This document shows positions 1 to 6,097 of a stretch of 9,658 bases of DNA, piece after piece; position 1 is the stretch's first letter; every line of letters starts with the position of its first letter. The translations under genes were made by a program, and so were the position numbers. The notes below the pieces were generated by a model. That model made no database searches, was not told the DNA's origin, and saw only the letters and a list, made by a program, of their open reading frames with translations. The DNA is from Planctomycetota bacterium. GTDB lineage: Bacteria > Planctomycetota > Phycisphaerae > UBA1845. The DNA lies in the NCBI GenBank assembly GCA_022561255.1, contig JADFRO010000090.1, forward strand, positions 1 through 9,658. Reading direction: 5' to 3'.

Positions 1-4
1 TGCC

Positions 5-33
5 TTGACAGCACCGCTCAAACCGTCTATACT
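5..33 (+). promoter_or_regulatory. Sigma-70 promoter of the DksA-like/lspA/ribD block
   Basis: A perfect -35 hexamer TTGACA (5-10) is followed after exactly 17 bp by TATACT (28-33), which has one mismatch to the -10 consensus. Transcription would begin near position 40, leaving a leader of about 70 nt before the GTG at 114. The leader has a possible 6-bp stem, TGGGTT (69-74) with AACCCA (89-94). This is the strongest promoter match in the window and suits a constitutively expressed housekeeping block. Confidence 0.75.
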
Positions 34-113
34 GAGGGGCTCGGAAGACCGTAACTTTCTCTGGGGTATGGGTTTATGTAATTTGCGGAACCCAATGTCG
101 AGGCGGGCGGTAG

Positions 114-803
114 GTGAAGAAACAAAGCAAGGGTACATCAAACGCGTCGAAAACGAACTCCGGTCGCAAGAGGGCGAGTGGCAGTTCCGGGCAAATGAAC
201 GCCCCTACCACGAAGGCCCGTAGGGCGGCGACTTCCGCGGCGAAGCGGCCTACCGCGAGCAAACCCGCGACTCGCAAGAAGCGTGTTGCCAACACACAGA
301 AGAAGGCGGCCAAGGGAACGAAGACTTCCAACGCCAACTCCCCCGCGTCCAAGAAGGGAGCGACGGCGACGTCGCAGGATCCCATTCAGTTTCCCGAGGA
401 GAGGCAAAAGAAGGTTAAGACACACCTCAGCGCCAAGGAACTTCGTGGGTTCAAAGAGCTGCTGCTGCATAAGCGTGAGGAACTGGCGGGCGACGTCGAG
501 CGTCTAACTTCAGAAGCGCTCAGAGGTTCCGGGCAGGGTGACAACGACCACACGTCCATGCCGATTCATATGGCCGACGTGGGTAGTGATGCGTGGGAGC
601 AGGATTTCACGCTTGGTCTGATCGCGAATGAAGAATCTCGTGTTCGTGAGATCGATGACGCTTTGGAACGAATTGCGGATCGCACGTATGGCGTGTGTTT
701 GGCGACACACAAGAAGATTACTGACGCTCGCCTTCGGGCCAAGCCCTGGGCGAAATATTGCATCGACTACGCTCGCATGCGCGAAGAGGGTCGCGCGCCC
801 TGA
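114..803 (+). CDS. DksA/TraR-like RNA polymerase-binding regulator with Lys/Ala-rich N-terminal tail
   Basis: The protein has 229 residues. Residues 1 to about 103 are low-complexity and rich in Lys, Ala, Ser and Thr, like histone-H1-type tails, and probably bind nucleic acid. Residues about 104-229 look like the DksA/TraR fold: a coiled-coil arm (105-135 and 165-190) around an acidic tip (D155, D159, E162), then the zinc-finger region TYGVCLATHKKI...RLRAKPWAKYC. Only C195 and C216 of the usual four cysteines remain; the other two positions are T198 and Y219, so classical Zn binding is unlikely. Family members bind RNA polymerase through the secondary channel and tune transcription. The start is GTG at 114 because an in-frame TAG sits immediately before it; no good SD is visible. 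A later Met (residue 28) would still keep most of the tail. The gene ends 15 bp before lspA, so co-transcription is likely. I am confident in the family, less so in the exact regulatory role. Confidence 0.85.
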   Translation: MKKQSKGTSNASKTNSGRKRASGSSGQMNAPTTKARRAATSAAKRPTASKPATRKKRVANTQKKAAKGTKTSNANSPASKKGATATSQDPIQFPEERQKKVKTHLSAKELRGFKELLLHKREELAGDVERLTSEALRGSGQGDNDHTSMPIHMADVGSDAWEQDFTLGLIANEESRVREIDDALERIADRTYGVCLATHKKITDARLRAKPWAKYCIDYARMREEGRAP

Positions 804-818
804 GCGTCACTCCAACTT

Positions 819-1547
819 ATGAACTCTGCTGAGGCTCCCGACGCTGTCCACCGTGGTGACGACGCTCCCGTGGCGTTGGGGGACTTTCCTTCCCATCTAC
901 GTTTTTGGCTACCGGCGGTCGCTGTGCTATGGCTGGACCTGTGGTCCAAGGCGTGGGCGTTTTCGACGCTGCCTTCGGATCGAGCGCGGAGCTGGATCGA
1001 CGGGTTCGTGGAGTTTCGTCGATCCCTCAACGACGGCGCGGTATTCGGTTCGTTCACGGGATACGTCGGCGTCTTCATCGTGGCTTCGTTTCTAGCGCTG
1101 GGTTTTGTTTTTTATCTCTTTGCCCGAAGTCACCGGTGGCATCGATCGCTGCACGTGGCGTTGGCGATGATTCTCGCAGGCGCTTTGGGAAACCTTTACG
1201 ATCGTGGGTTCATCGTGGCGGACGTGGCGCAGATTTCTACGGGGAGCGGTCAGCAGCGTTCGTTGATCGGTGTCGTGCTGGACGATTCGACCGAAGAGAT
1301 CGTGCGAATGGGAGACTGGCCTGACGGTGCGAACCCGCGAACGCTGCGGCGCGACAAAATCGTGCTACGTCGTCAGGGGGTCGTGCGAGACTTCATCAAG
1401 TTTGTTCCGCGTTTTCCACGTTGGGTTCCACGCCTCGGCGGCCGCGACGTCTGGCCTTGGGTCTTCAACGTCGCCGACGCGTCGCTCGTTTGCGGGGTGG
1501 GGTTGCTGTTGATCACCGGCTGGATCGACCGCAAACCTGGGGCGTAA
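819..1547 (+). CDS. lspA: Lipoprotein signal peptidase (signal peptidase II) with large insert
   Basis: This is the inner-membrane aspartyl protease that removes the signal peptide from prolipoproteins after diacylglyceryl transfer. It has 242 residues, compared with about 160-170 in typical LspA. Visible hallmarks are TM1 with DLWSKAWAF (40-48), the NDGAVFG motif (71-77), a second TM (about 83-101), GNLYDR (124-129) with first catalytic Asp D128, and FNVADAS (216-222) with second catalytic Asp D220, followed by the last TM. The two aspartates are normally only about 20 residues apart. Here roughly 55-70 extra residues (about 132-190, charged, ending before VVRDFIKFVP) lie between them. There is also an N-terminal extension of about 27 residues before TM1. 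ATG 819 follows the previous gene by 15 bp, without a strong SD, which suggests coupling. All catalytic motifs are intact, so the enzyme should be active. Confidence 0.93.
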   Translation: MNSAEAPDAVHRGDDAPVALGDFPSHLRFWLPAVAVLWLDLWSKAWAFSTLPSDRARSWIDGFVEFRRSLNDGAVFGSFTGYVGVFIVASFLALGFVFYLFARSHRWHRSLHVALAMILAGALGNLYDRGFIVADVAQISTGSGQQRSLIGVVLDDSTEEIVRMGDWPDGANPRTLRRDKIVLRRQGVVRDFIKFVPRFPRWVPRLGGRDVWPWVFNVADASLVCGVGLLLITGWIDRKPGA

Positions 1548-1607
1548 GCTCATCGGCCTCGTGCGCTGATCGCCGCCCGGCCCGGTTCCGTTGGAGCATC
1601 GCACTCA

Positions 1608-2714
1608 ATGCCCACGTCGCTCGATCGTCGAATGATGCAACGTGCCATCGACCTCGCCATGGGCGGGCAGGGACGCGTAGAGCCCAACCCGATGGTCGGT
1701 TGCGTGATCGTACGCGGCGGTCGCGTCATCGGTGAGGGGTTCCACCGCCGCTTCGGCGGGGCGCACGCAGAAATCAATGCCCTTCGATCGTGTAGCACCT
1801 CTCCGCGCGGAGCGACCGTATACGTTTCGCTGGAGCCCTGCTGTCATCACGGAAAAACTCCGCCGTGCGTCGACGCCGTGGTTGAAGCGGGCGTAAGGCG
1901 AGTCGTTGCCGCCCTTCGCGATCCGAATCCCTCGGTTCGTGGGCGGGGACTTCGCCGACTTCGCCAGGCAGGCATTCGCGTGACCGTGGGGGTCGAGTCA
2001 GCCGCGGCCGCCGAGTTGATCGCCCCGTTCTCAACACGCATCCGGCTGCACCGACCCTACGTTATCGCGAAATGGGCGCAAAGTCTCGACGGTTGGTTGA
2101 CCACCCCCGCCGGGGTCTCACCGTGGATATCGTGCCCGGAGTCGCGGCGCCGAGTGCATCATCTACGAGCGCGGGTCGATGCGGTGGTCGTCGGAGTGGG
2201 AACGGTCCTGGCCGATGATCCGCGTTTGACGCCTCGCGGCGTGACGGTTCATCGTGAAGCGGCGCGCGTTGTTTTGGATGGCCGGCTGCGGACGCCCGAA
2301 GACGCTCGGCTCATTCGATCCGCTCGACGAATCCCGACGTTGATCATTACCTCCAAGCGTGCGTCGACGTCGGCCAAAGCGGTGCGGATGCGTCGGCGGG
2401 GCGTTGAGATCATCGAATGTGCTTCTCGTAAGAATCGTATTGCGCTCGATGCTTGTCTATGTATTCTGGCGGAGCGCGGAATGACCAACGTGCTGGTCGA
2501 AGGGGGGGCGACGCTCCTCGCGGCGCTATTGCGAGCGAATCTTGTGGACGAGGCGTACGTGTTCGTCGCTCCGAAGTTGATCGGCGGCGGCACGGAAGTG
2601 CATTCACCCTCGTTGACGCAGATTTGCGCGGAACTGAAGCCGCACGAAGTCCGGTCCGAGCCGTCGGGCGTCGACGTGTTGTATCAGATACGCCTCACCA
2701 GCCTGCCCAAGTGA
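1608..2714 (+). CDS. ribD: Bifunctional riboflavin biosynthesis protein RibD (deaminase/reductase)
   Basis: RibD catalyses two successive cytoplasmic steps of riboflavin synthesis: deamination of diaminohydroxyphosphoribosylaminopyrimidine, then NADPH-dependent reduction of the ribose side chain. The protein has 368 residues, normal for the fused enzyme. The N-terminal deaminase domain (1 to about 145) shows EPNPMVGCVIV (25-35), the zinc-ligand and catalytic pair H53/E55 in HAEINAL, and C78 and C87 in EPCCHHGKTPPC. The spacing of 25 and 9 residues equals that of E. coli RibD. The reductase domain (about 147-366) shows QSLDG (158-162), GTVLADDPRL (198-207), VEGG (297-300) and PKLIGG (322-327). 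ATG 1608 has GGAG 11 nt upstream, a weak but usable SD. The gene lies 60 bp after lspA on the same strand and is probably in the same transcript; no other rib genes are in the window. Confidence 0.95.
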   Translation: MPTSLDRRMMQRAIDLAMGGQGRVEPNPMVGCVIVRGGRVIGEGFHRRFGGAHAEINALRSCSTSPRGATVYVSLEPCCHHGKTPPCVDAVVEAGVRRVVAALRDPNPSVRGRGLRRLRQAGIRVTVGVESAAAAELIAPFSTRIRLHRPYVIAKWAQSLDGWLTTPAGVSPWISCPESRRRVHHLRARVDAVVVGVGTVLADDPRLTPRGVTVHREAARVVLDGRLRTPEDARLIRSARRIPTLIITSKRASTSAKAVRMRRRGVEIIECASRKNRIALDACLCILAERGMTNVLVEGGATLLAALLRANLVDEAYVFVAPKLIGGGTEVHSPSLTQICAELKPHEVRSEPSGVDVLYQIRLTSLPK

Positions 2715-2728
2715 AGCGGGTCGGGGAC

Positions 2729-3733
2729 TCAAACCGGCGGGTCGATACGGTCGAGCTTAGTGGAGATTCCCGCGGGTCCGACGACGATCAGCGTATCTCC
2801 GGACGCGAGAACCGCGCCGGGCTCGGGGCTGTAAAGCATCTCACCGTCGGCCCGTTTAATCGCTACGACGATCGCGCCGCTTTTCTCCCGTACCTTGGAC
2901 TCGCGAAGCGTTTGCCCGTGCAGCGGTGAGTCGGTGCGGATGACGTACTCGTCCATTTCCAACTGGACGCCGCGGTCAGCGATCTCCACAAAGTCCACGC
3001 CCTTGGGCCGCGTGAGCATGTTCGCTATGGTGGTCGCTCCGACGAGATGCGGACAAACCACATGACTCGCCCCCGCTCGGAGGAGTTTCGCCTCCGTCGA
3101 CGCCTGCTCGGCCCGTGCGATGATCGGAAGGCTCGGGTGAAGGGCTCGCGCAGTCAGTGTTATGTAGACGTTGTCCGCGTCGTGCGGCAACGTCACAACC
3201 AGCGACCGAGCTTGGCCCGCGGCAACGCGATCCAATGTGTCTTCCTCGGTCGCATTGGCGATCAGAAACGGAACGCCGGCTTTGCGAAGTTCCATTTCCG
3301 CATCAGCGCGGATTTCAAGCACGACGACCGCAAGGTCGCGTCGTCTCAGTTCGCTTACGACCATCACCCCCATGCGACCGTACCCGCAGACGATCACGTG
3401 TCCTTGCATCTTACGAATTGTGCTGTCCATTTTTCTCTGCTCACGAAGAAACCGAAGTTCACCGCTGATAAATAACGTGATTAGTGACGTGAAGGCGACC
3501 GAGACGGCGCCGATTCCAACCGCAATGATGCCCAGAGTCCACCACTGGGCGACGCGGCTTAACTCCCACCGTTCGCTGAAACCGACGGTCGAAAGCGTGA
3601 TGGCGGTCATGTACGCCGCATCAAAAACGGTCATCTGGCGGTCCGCCTCGATAACGACGTACCCGGCCGTCCCTACCACGAACACAGCGATCAACACAAG
3701 TAGGGACAGAATGAATCGTGAACGGGGTGACAC
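2729..3733 (-). CDS. Two-TM potassium channel with RCK (TrkA-N/TrkA-C) domains
   Basis: This 334-residue protein should form a tetrameric K+ channel gated by a cytoplasmic regulator domain, as in MthK-type channels. TM1 is about residues 7-29, the pore helix and filter about 39-54, and TM2 about 64-90. An RCK_N Rossmann domain begins at 111 with VIVCGYGRMG (113-122, the GxGxxG nucleotide-binding loop), and an RCK_C (TrkA_C) domain lies at about 245-332. The filter reads TVGFSE (49-54) instead of the usual TVGYGD, so selectivity may differ. The start is GTG 3733; no nearby ATG would retain TM1. The gene runs tail to tail with ribD with only 14 bp between the stop codons. Its neighbours give no hint of a specific role beyond ion homeostasis. 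Confidence 0.9.
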   Translation of the reverse strand: MSPRSRFILSLLVLIAVFVVGTAGYVVIEADRQMTVFDAAYMTAITLSTVGFSERWELSRVAQWWTLGIIAVGIGAVSVAFTSLITLFISGELRFLREQRKMDSTIRKMQGHVIVCGYGRMGVMVVSELRRRDLAVVVLEIRADAEMELRKAGVPFLIANATEEDTLDRVAAGQARSLVVTLPHDADNVYITLTARALHPSLPIIARAEQASTEAKLLRAGASHVVCPHLVGATTIANMLTRPKGVDFVEIADRGVQLEMDEYVIRTDSPLHGQTLRESKVREKSGAIVVAIKRADGEMLYSPEPGAVLASGDTLIVVGPAGISTKLDRIDPPV

Positions 3734-3806
3734 GCGTTTGATTCTCGAAAGCGCCGGTCTTAGGTTCAGGGTCGTCCCTGTATGCCGCGTGACAACGAGG
3801 CGGCTG

Positions 3807-3835
3807 ATTTAACCTGCGTTGGCCTCGACTTGCAA
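3807..3835 (-). promoter_or_regulatory. Candidate sigma-70 promoter of the channel gene
   Basis: Reading the minus strand, TTGCAA (3835-3830) and TTAAAT (3812-3807) are separated by exactly 17 bp; each matches four of six consensus positions. Transcription would start near 3800, about 67 nt before the GTG start of the channel gene. This rests on hexamers and spacing alone. Confidence 0.3.
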
Positions 3836-3866
3836 ACGGGTTACACGCGCGAATACGCCCCACAAC

Positions 3867-4067
3867 ATGAATGCTCCTGTGAAAACTTGCATGCACCTCT
3901 CGCCTTGTGCGACATTTGGAGACTGCTGCGTCGTGCGGAACAACTGCGAGAAGCGGGACATTTGCGGCAGCGAAGGAAGAGAATTTCGGGTGTGGAATTT
4001 GCATTACCCGAACTGCCCGGTCAAGGCGTGGCACGTCGTGGATCGTACTGGCTCAATGATTAGCTAG
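3867..4067 (+). CDS. Possible Cys-rich small protein (66 aa), unrecognised
   Basis: This is a short frame of 66 codons starting at ATG 3867. Seven residues are cysteines (8, 14, 20, 21, 27, 33 and 50), arranged as C-x5-C-x5-CC-x5-C-x5-C and then a later C. The regular five-residue spacing looks like a metal-binding knuckle or a disulfide-rich fold. There is no signal peptide, so a cytoplasmic metal site is more likely than disulfides. About 65% of third codon positions are G or C, consistent with coding in this genome but not decisive. There is no clear SD; a TTG at 3819 would add 16 residues. The end overlaps the convergent YceI-like lipoprotein gene by 8 bp. I do not recognise the family, and an overlapping frame (3782-4063) competes for the same DNA. 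It is supported mainly by the Cys spacing. Confidence 0.42.
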   Translation: MNAPVKTCMHLSPCATFGDCCVVRNNCEKRDICGSEGREFRVWNLHYPNCPVKAWHVVDRTGSMIS

Positions 4068-4740
4068 GCGACCCGCTTGGAACGAGCGTAAAGTCAAACT
4101 CCAGCAGCAATCGATCGCCAGCCGGGTCGCCCGGCTCGCCCGCTCCGAATACGCCGAACGTCTCTTGGAGTTTCTCAAGCGAGAACTTTCCGGTCATCAG
4201 CAACCGCGCCCTACCGGCGTCGTCGCGATCGAGCGTGAACGTCGCCTCGATGCGTAGCGGAATCTCGACGCCTTTGAGTTTGAATCTCCCGTGCAGAGTC
4301 ACCAGCGTTGATCCCCGGTCCTCACCGTCGCTGGGCCTGGCCGTGATCGACTCAATCGAATAACTGATGTTGGGAAAGTCTTGGCCGCGAAGGCACTCGG
4401 CGTTGTAGCGAACGTTTTGGTTGAGGTCAGCCTCACCCATGTCGACGTCGCGCACGCTTACGACGAACGATCCGAGGCCCAGGGACTCACCCGGATGCGT
4501 CTGAAGAAAGAGACCGCCACCGATCCTGTTCACCGCGCCGCCGTAGGTGTCGTGGGGTGGTGGAAAGCGAAAGCGAATCCGCGACGTGCTGCCGTCGTGT
4601 CCCGCAATGACCCACTCGTCGACGCCGCGTGCCTGTGCGCTATTAGAACGCGGCCGACTGACGCTGTCCATGCGCGTACAGCCGCCCACAGCCACGAGGC
4701 TCATTGCAACGATCGTAGACAGATGTGCGCGCATGGCCAT
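4060..4740 (-). CDS. YceI-like lipoprotein
   Basis: From ATG 4740 the product is 226 residues. It has a lipoprotein signal peptide: n-region MAMRAH, hydrophobic core to about residue 18, then a lipobox-like VGGC with the lipidated Cys at 21. It would be processed by LspA, which is encoded upstream in this window. The mature part (about 38-226) follows the YceI lipocalin-like pattern. There is a stretch corresponding to the 'rD.hL.s.dF...P.i.y.i..I' region (DLNQNVRYNAECLRGQDFPN), then HGRFKLKGVEIPLRIEATFTL, and a final strand region with TGKFSLEKLQETFGV. YceI proteins bind long isoprenoid or lipid ligands; the ligand here is unknown. The frame is open to an ATG at 4779, but that start would overlap the upstream gene and spoil the signal peptide. 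The gene follows another yceI-like gene by 16 bp, forming a two-gene operon. Divergence from the YceI consensus is considerable. Confidence 0.72.
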   Translation of the reverse strand: MAMRAHLSTIVAMSLVAVGGCTRMDSVSRPRSNSAQARGVDEWVIAGHDGSTSRIRFRFPPPHDTYGGAVNRIGGGLFLQTHPGESLGLGSFVVSVRDVDMGEADLNQNVRYNAECLRGQDFPNISYSIESITARPSDGEDRGSTLVTLHGRFKLKGVEIPLRIEATFTLDRDDAGRARLLMTGKFSLEKLQETFGVFGAGEPGDPAGDRLLLEFDFTLVPSGSPS

Positions 4741-4756
4741 CTGACGAGCAGGTGGT

Positions 4757-5389
4757 CTAACCCCTCTTGAATGTGCCAACGATGGAAACGCGAAGCTGAA
4801 TCTCGTCGGCCACGACCATCGAGCCCATGCCGGACTTGATGTTGTGGTCGCTACGTTTCATAACGAAGTTGCATCGCAAAATGAGCAGATCGCCGTTTTG
4901 CCCACCCTGCCGGTCACCGAGCTTGCCGGGCAGGTACGTTACCGTCACCTTGGTGGTCAGTTCCTTCGTCACGCCCTTGCAGGAGATGTCACCCGTTACG
5001 TCCAGTTCGTAGACACCCTTCCTAAGGATCTTGGATTCGGTGACCTTCTTGAGTGTGAACTCGATCGTCGGATGTCCCTTCGCGTCGAGCCATTCGGCGC
5101 TTTGCACCGTGTTCTTCATGCCGCGGTGGGCGATGTACAAACTTTTGGTTGCCACAACGATCTTACCCGACGTCATTTTCGGCTTGAGTGGATCGAACGT
5201 TACCGTCCCCGAGACGCCGCCGGCGAGGCCCATGATGGGCTCGACCACCGAATCGAGAATGAAAAGAATACTGTTGACGCCCTTGGGGTCTTTGAAGTTG
5301 TATTCCTGCTTGGCCGCACGTGCGGATGGAGTGGACATCAGTTGGGTCAGCGCAAGTAAGACGATGCCGCTGCGGATTGAGATAGCCAT
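4757..5389 (-). CDS. YceI family secreted/periplasmic protein
   Basis: The product is 210 residues with a classical signal peptide (residues 1-26: positive IR, hydrophobic GIVLLALTQLM, cleavage near ARA-A). The mature part matches the YceI beta-barrel pattern: VSGTVTFDPLKP (59-70), TSGKIVVATKSL (73-84), the NTVQSAEWLDAKGHPTIEFTLKKV block (93-116) that corresponds to 'rd.hLrs.eWfda..yP.i.F', GDISCKGVTKELTTKVTV (133-150), and a closing strand DEIQLRVSIVGTF. YceI proteins are periplasmic lipocalin-like barrels that bind polyisoprenoids or other amphiphiles. ATG 5389 is chosen over the open upstream frame (to 5548) because AAGGAG (5405-5400, minus strand) sits 10 nt before it and the signal peptide starts there. 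It is the first gene of a pair with the YceI-like lipoprotein, 16 bp apart. Confidence 0.88.
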   Translation of the reverse strand: MAISIRSGIVLLALTQLMSTPSARAAKQEYNFKDPKGVNSILFILDSVVEPIMGLAGGVSGTVTFDPLKPKMTSGKIVVATKSLYIAHRGMKNTVQSAEWLDAKGHPTIEFTLKKVTESKILRKGVYELDVTGDISCKGVTKELTTKVTVTYLPGKLGDRQGGQNGDLLILRCNFVMKRSDHNIKSGMGSMVVADEIQLRVSIVGTFKRG

Positions 5390-5399
5390 GGGGTGAACT

Positions 5400-5405
5400 C
5401 TCCTT
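5400..5405 (-). promoter_or_regulatory. Ribosome binding site deciding the yceI start
   Basis: The minus strand reads AAGGAG at 5405-5400, 10 nt before ATG 5389. It settles the start codon against upstream in-frame alternatives as far as 5548. Confidence 0.75.
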
Positions 5406-5618
5406 TTGTGAAGGTTGCGGGGTCGCGGACGCGGTTCGGGCTGGATGGCCGTCATCACCGAATCGTCCGCGAAACTGCCGTCTGGTTTGGCCCCGGTCGG
5501 ATCGCTCGATCCAGCCCGACACGACCCTATCCGAAACACAGTCGCCATTCAAGCGGGCATGCGGCGGCGGGCATAGACGTTTACATCAAATTACGTTTTC
5601 GTTACGCGGCTTTTCATT

Positions 5619-5646
5619 TTGGATCGGGCATTGCGGCGTCTATGAT
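5619..5646 (+). promoter_or_regulatory. Candidate promoter for the Cys-rich/type-3-repeat gene
   Basis: TATGAT (5641-5646) matches five of six -10 positions. TTGGAT (5619-5624), 16 bp upstream, keeps only TTG of the -35. An A/T-rich stretch just upstream could help RNA polymerase. The start would be near 5653, giving a leader of about 50 nt to GTG 5702. Confidence 0.35.
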
Positions 5647-5689
5647 GGACCTTGCCACGACGGCTCAGGTTTCGGTAGGCGTCTGTGAC

Positions 5690-5693
5690 GGAG
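5690..5693 (+). promoter_or_regulatory. Ribosome binding site supporting GTG 5702
   Basis: GGAG ends 8 nt before GTG 5702. This spacing, and the positive residues that start gives to the signal peptide, favour GTG 5702 over ATG 5642 or ATG 5729. Confidence 0.5.
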
Positions 5694-5701
5694 ACAATCG
5701 C

Positions 5702-6094
5702 GTGAACGCTATATCGAAAAGGGGCAGCATGGTTCTTGGGGCGACGCTGTTGATCGTCGCCCCCACGGTGCGCGCTCAAGTAGGATCCGTGACTCACGAA
5801 GGCAGGATATACTTCCGGGTACTCGCTTCCCGCCCGGACTTCGATACGGGTGACGAGGTCTGTCGCTCTGTCGGAATGGTCTGCGTGGGATACACCGAAC
5901 CCAGCGACGTCGTCTGCCAGATGTTTCATCCCGATGCCGGTAGGACGTTCAGCACCACCGGTGATCCCTCGGGCGTGTACTGCGACGGACCTCCGCAAGA
6001 AGGCATCTGCGAAGTTTTGTTCGATGATTGTCACGCCTGCCCGACCTGCGAAGTCGGGTTCGGTTGCGCCGACGAGATTGGATCGCGCTACTGA
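5702..6094 (+). CDS. Secreted Cys-rich protein, N-terminal part before an in-frame TGA
   Basis: From GTG 5702 there are 130 codons. Residues 1-25 are a signal peptide (K6, R7, hydrophobic MVLGATLLIVAPTV, cleavage near VRA-Q). The rest is unrecognised but rich in cysteine: C54, C61, C72, C94, C103, C110, C113, C116 and C122, ending with CHACPTC and GFGCADEIGSRY. The TGA at 6092-6094 is followed in the same frame by GAG ATG and a further long open frame with more Cys and Ca-binding repeats, so this is almost certainly the front part of one 318-codon gene. In Gram-negative-type cells it would be exported and folded with disulfides. It lies divergent from the yceI pair. Either the gene is broken by a point change (for example CGA or TGG to TGA), the stop is read through, or the base is a sequence error. 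Confidence 0.7.
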   Translation: MNAISKRGSMVLGATLLIVAPTVRAQVGSVTHEGRIYFRVLASRPDFDTGDEVCRSVGMVCVGYTEPSDVVCQMFHPDAGRTFSTTGDPSGVYCDGPPQEGICEVLFDDCHACPTCEVGFGCADEIGSRY

Positions 6095-6097
6095 GAG

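Larger units (their letters stand above)
5390..5701. other. Divergent intergenic region between yceI and the Cys-rich protein gene
   Basis: This holds the yceI SD and control signals for two divergent transcripts. For yceI (minus strand), a weak candidate promoter is TTGAAT (5552-5547), 17 bp, TAGGGT (5529-5524). Just downstream of it is a near-palindrome, GGATCG-CT-CGATCC (5499-5512), placed like an operator. An A/T-rich patch with a repeated TTACG (about 5581-5605) lies upstream of the rightward promoter candidate. A minus-strand frame is open through much of 5390-5548 but has no recognisable content and I do not call it a gene. Confidence 0.5.

Noticed and set aside
2453..2929. 158-codon plus-strand frame bridging the ribD end and the channel gene end
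   Set aside because: It is the shadow of two confidently identified genes and has no recognisable domain.
3782..4063. 93-codon plus-strand frame overlapping the Cys-rich candidate
   Set aside because: Arg/Leu/Glu-rich sequence without motifs and without SD. The Cys-rich frame in the same DNA has a more protein-like pattern.
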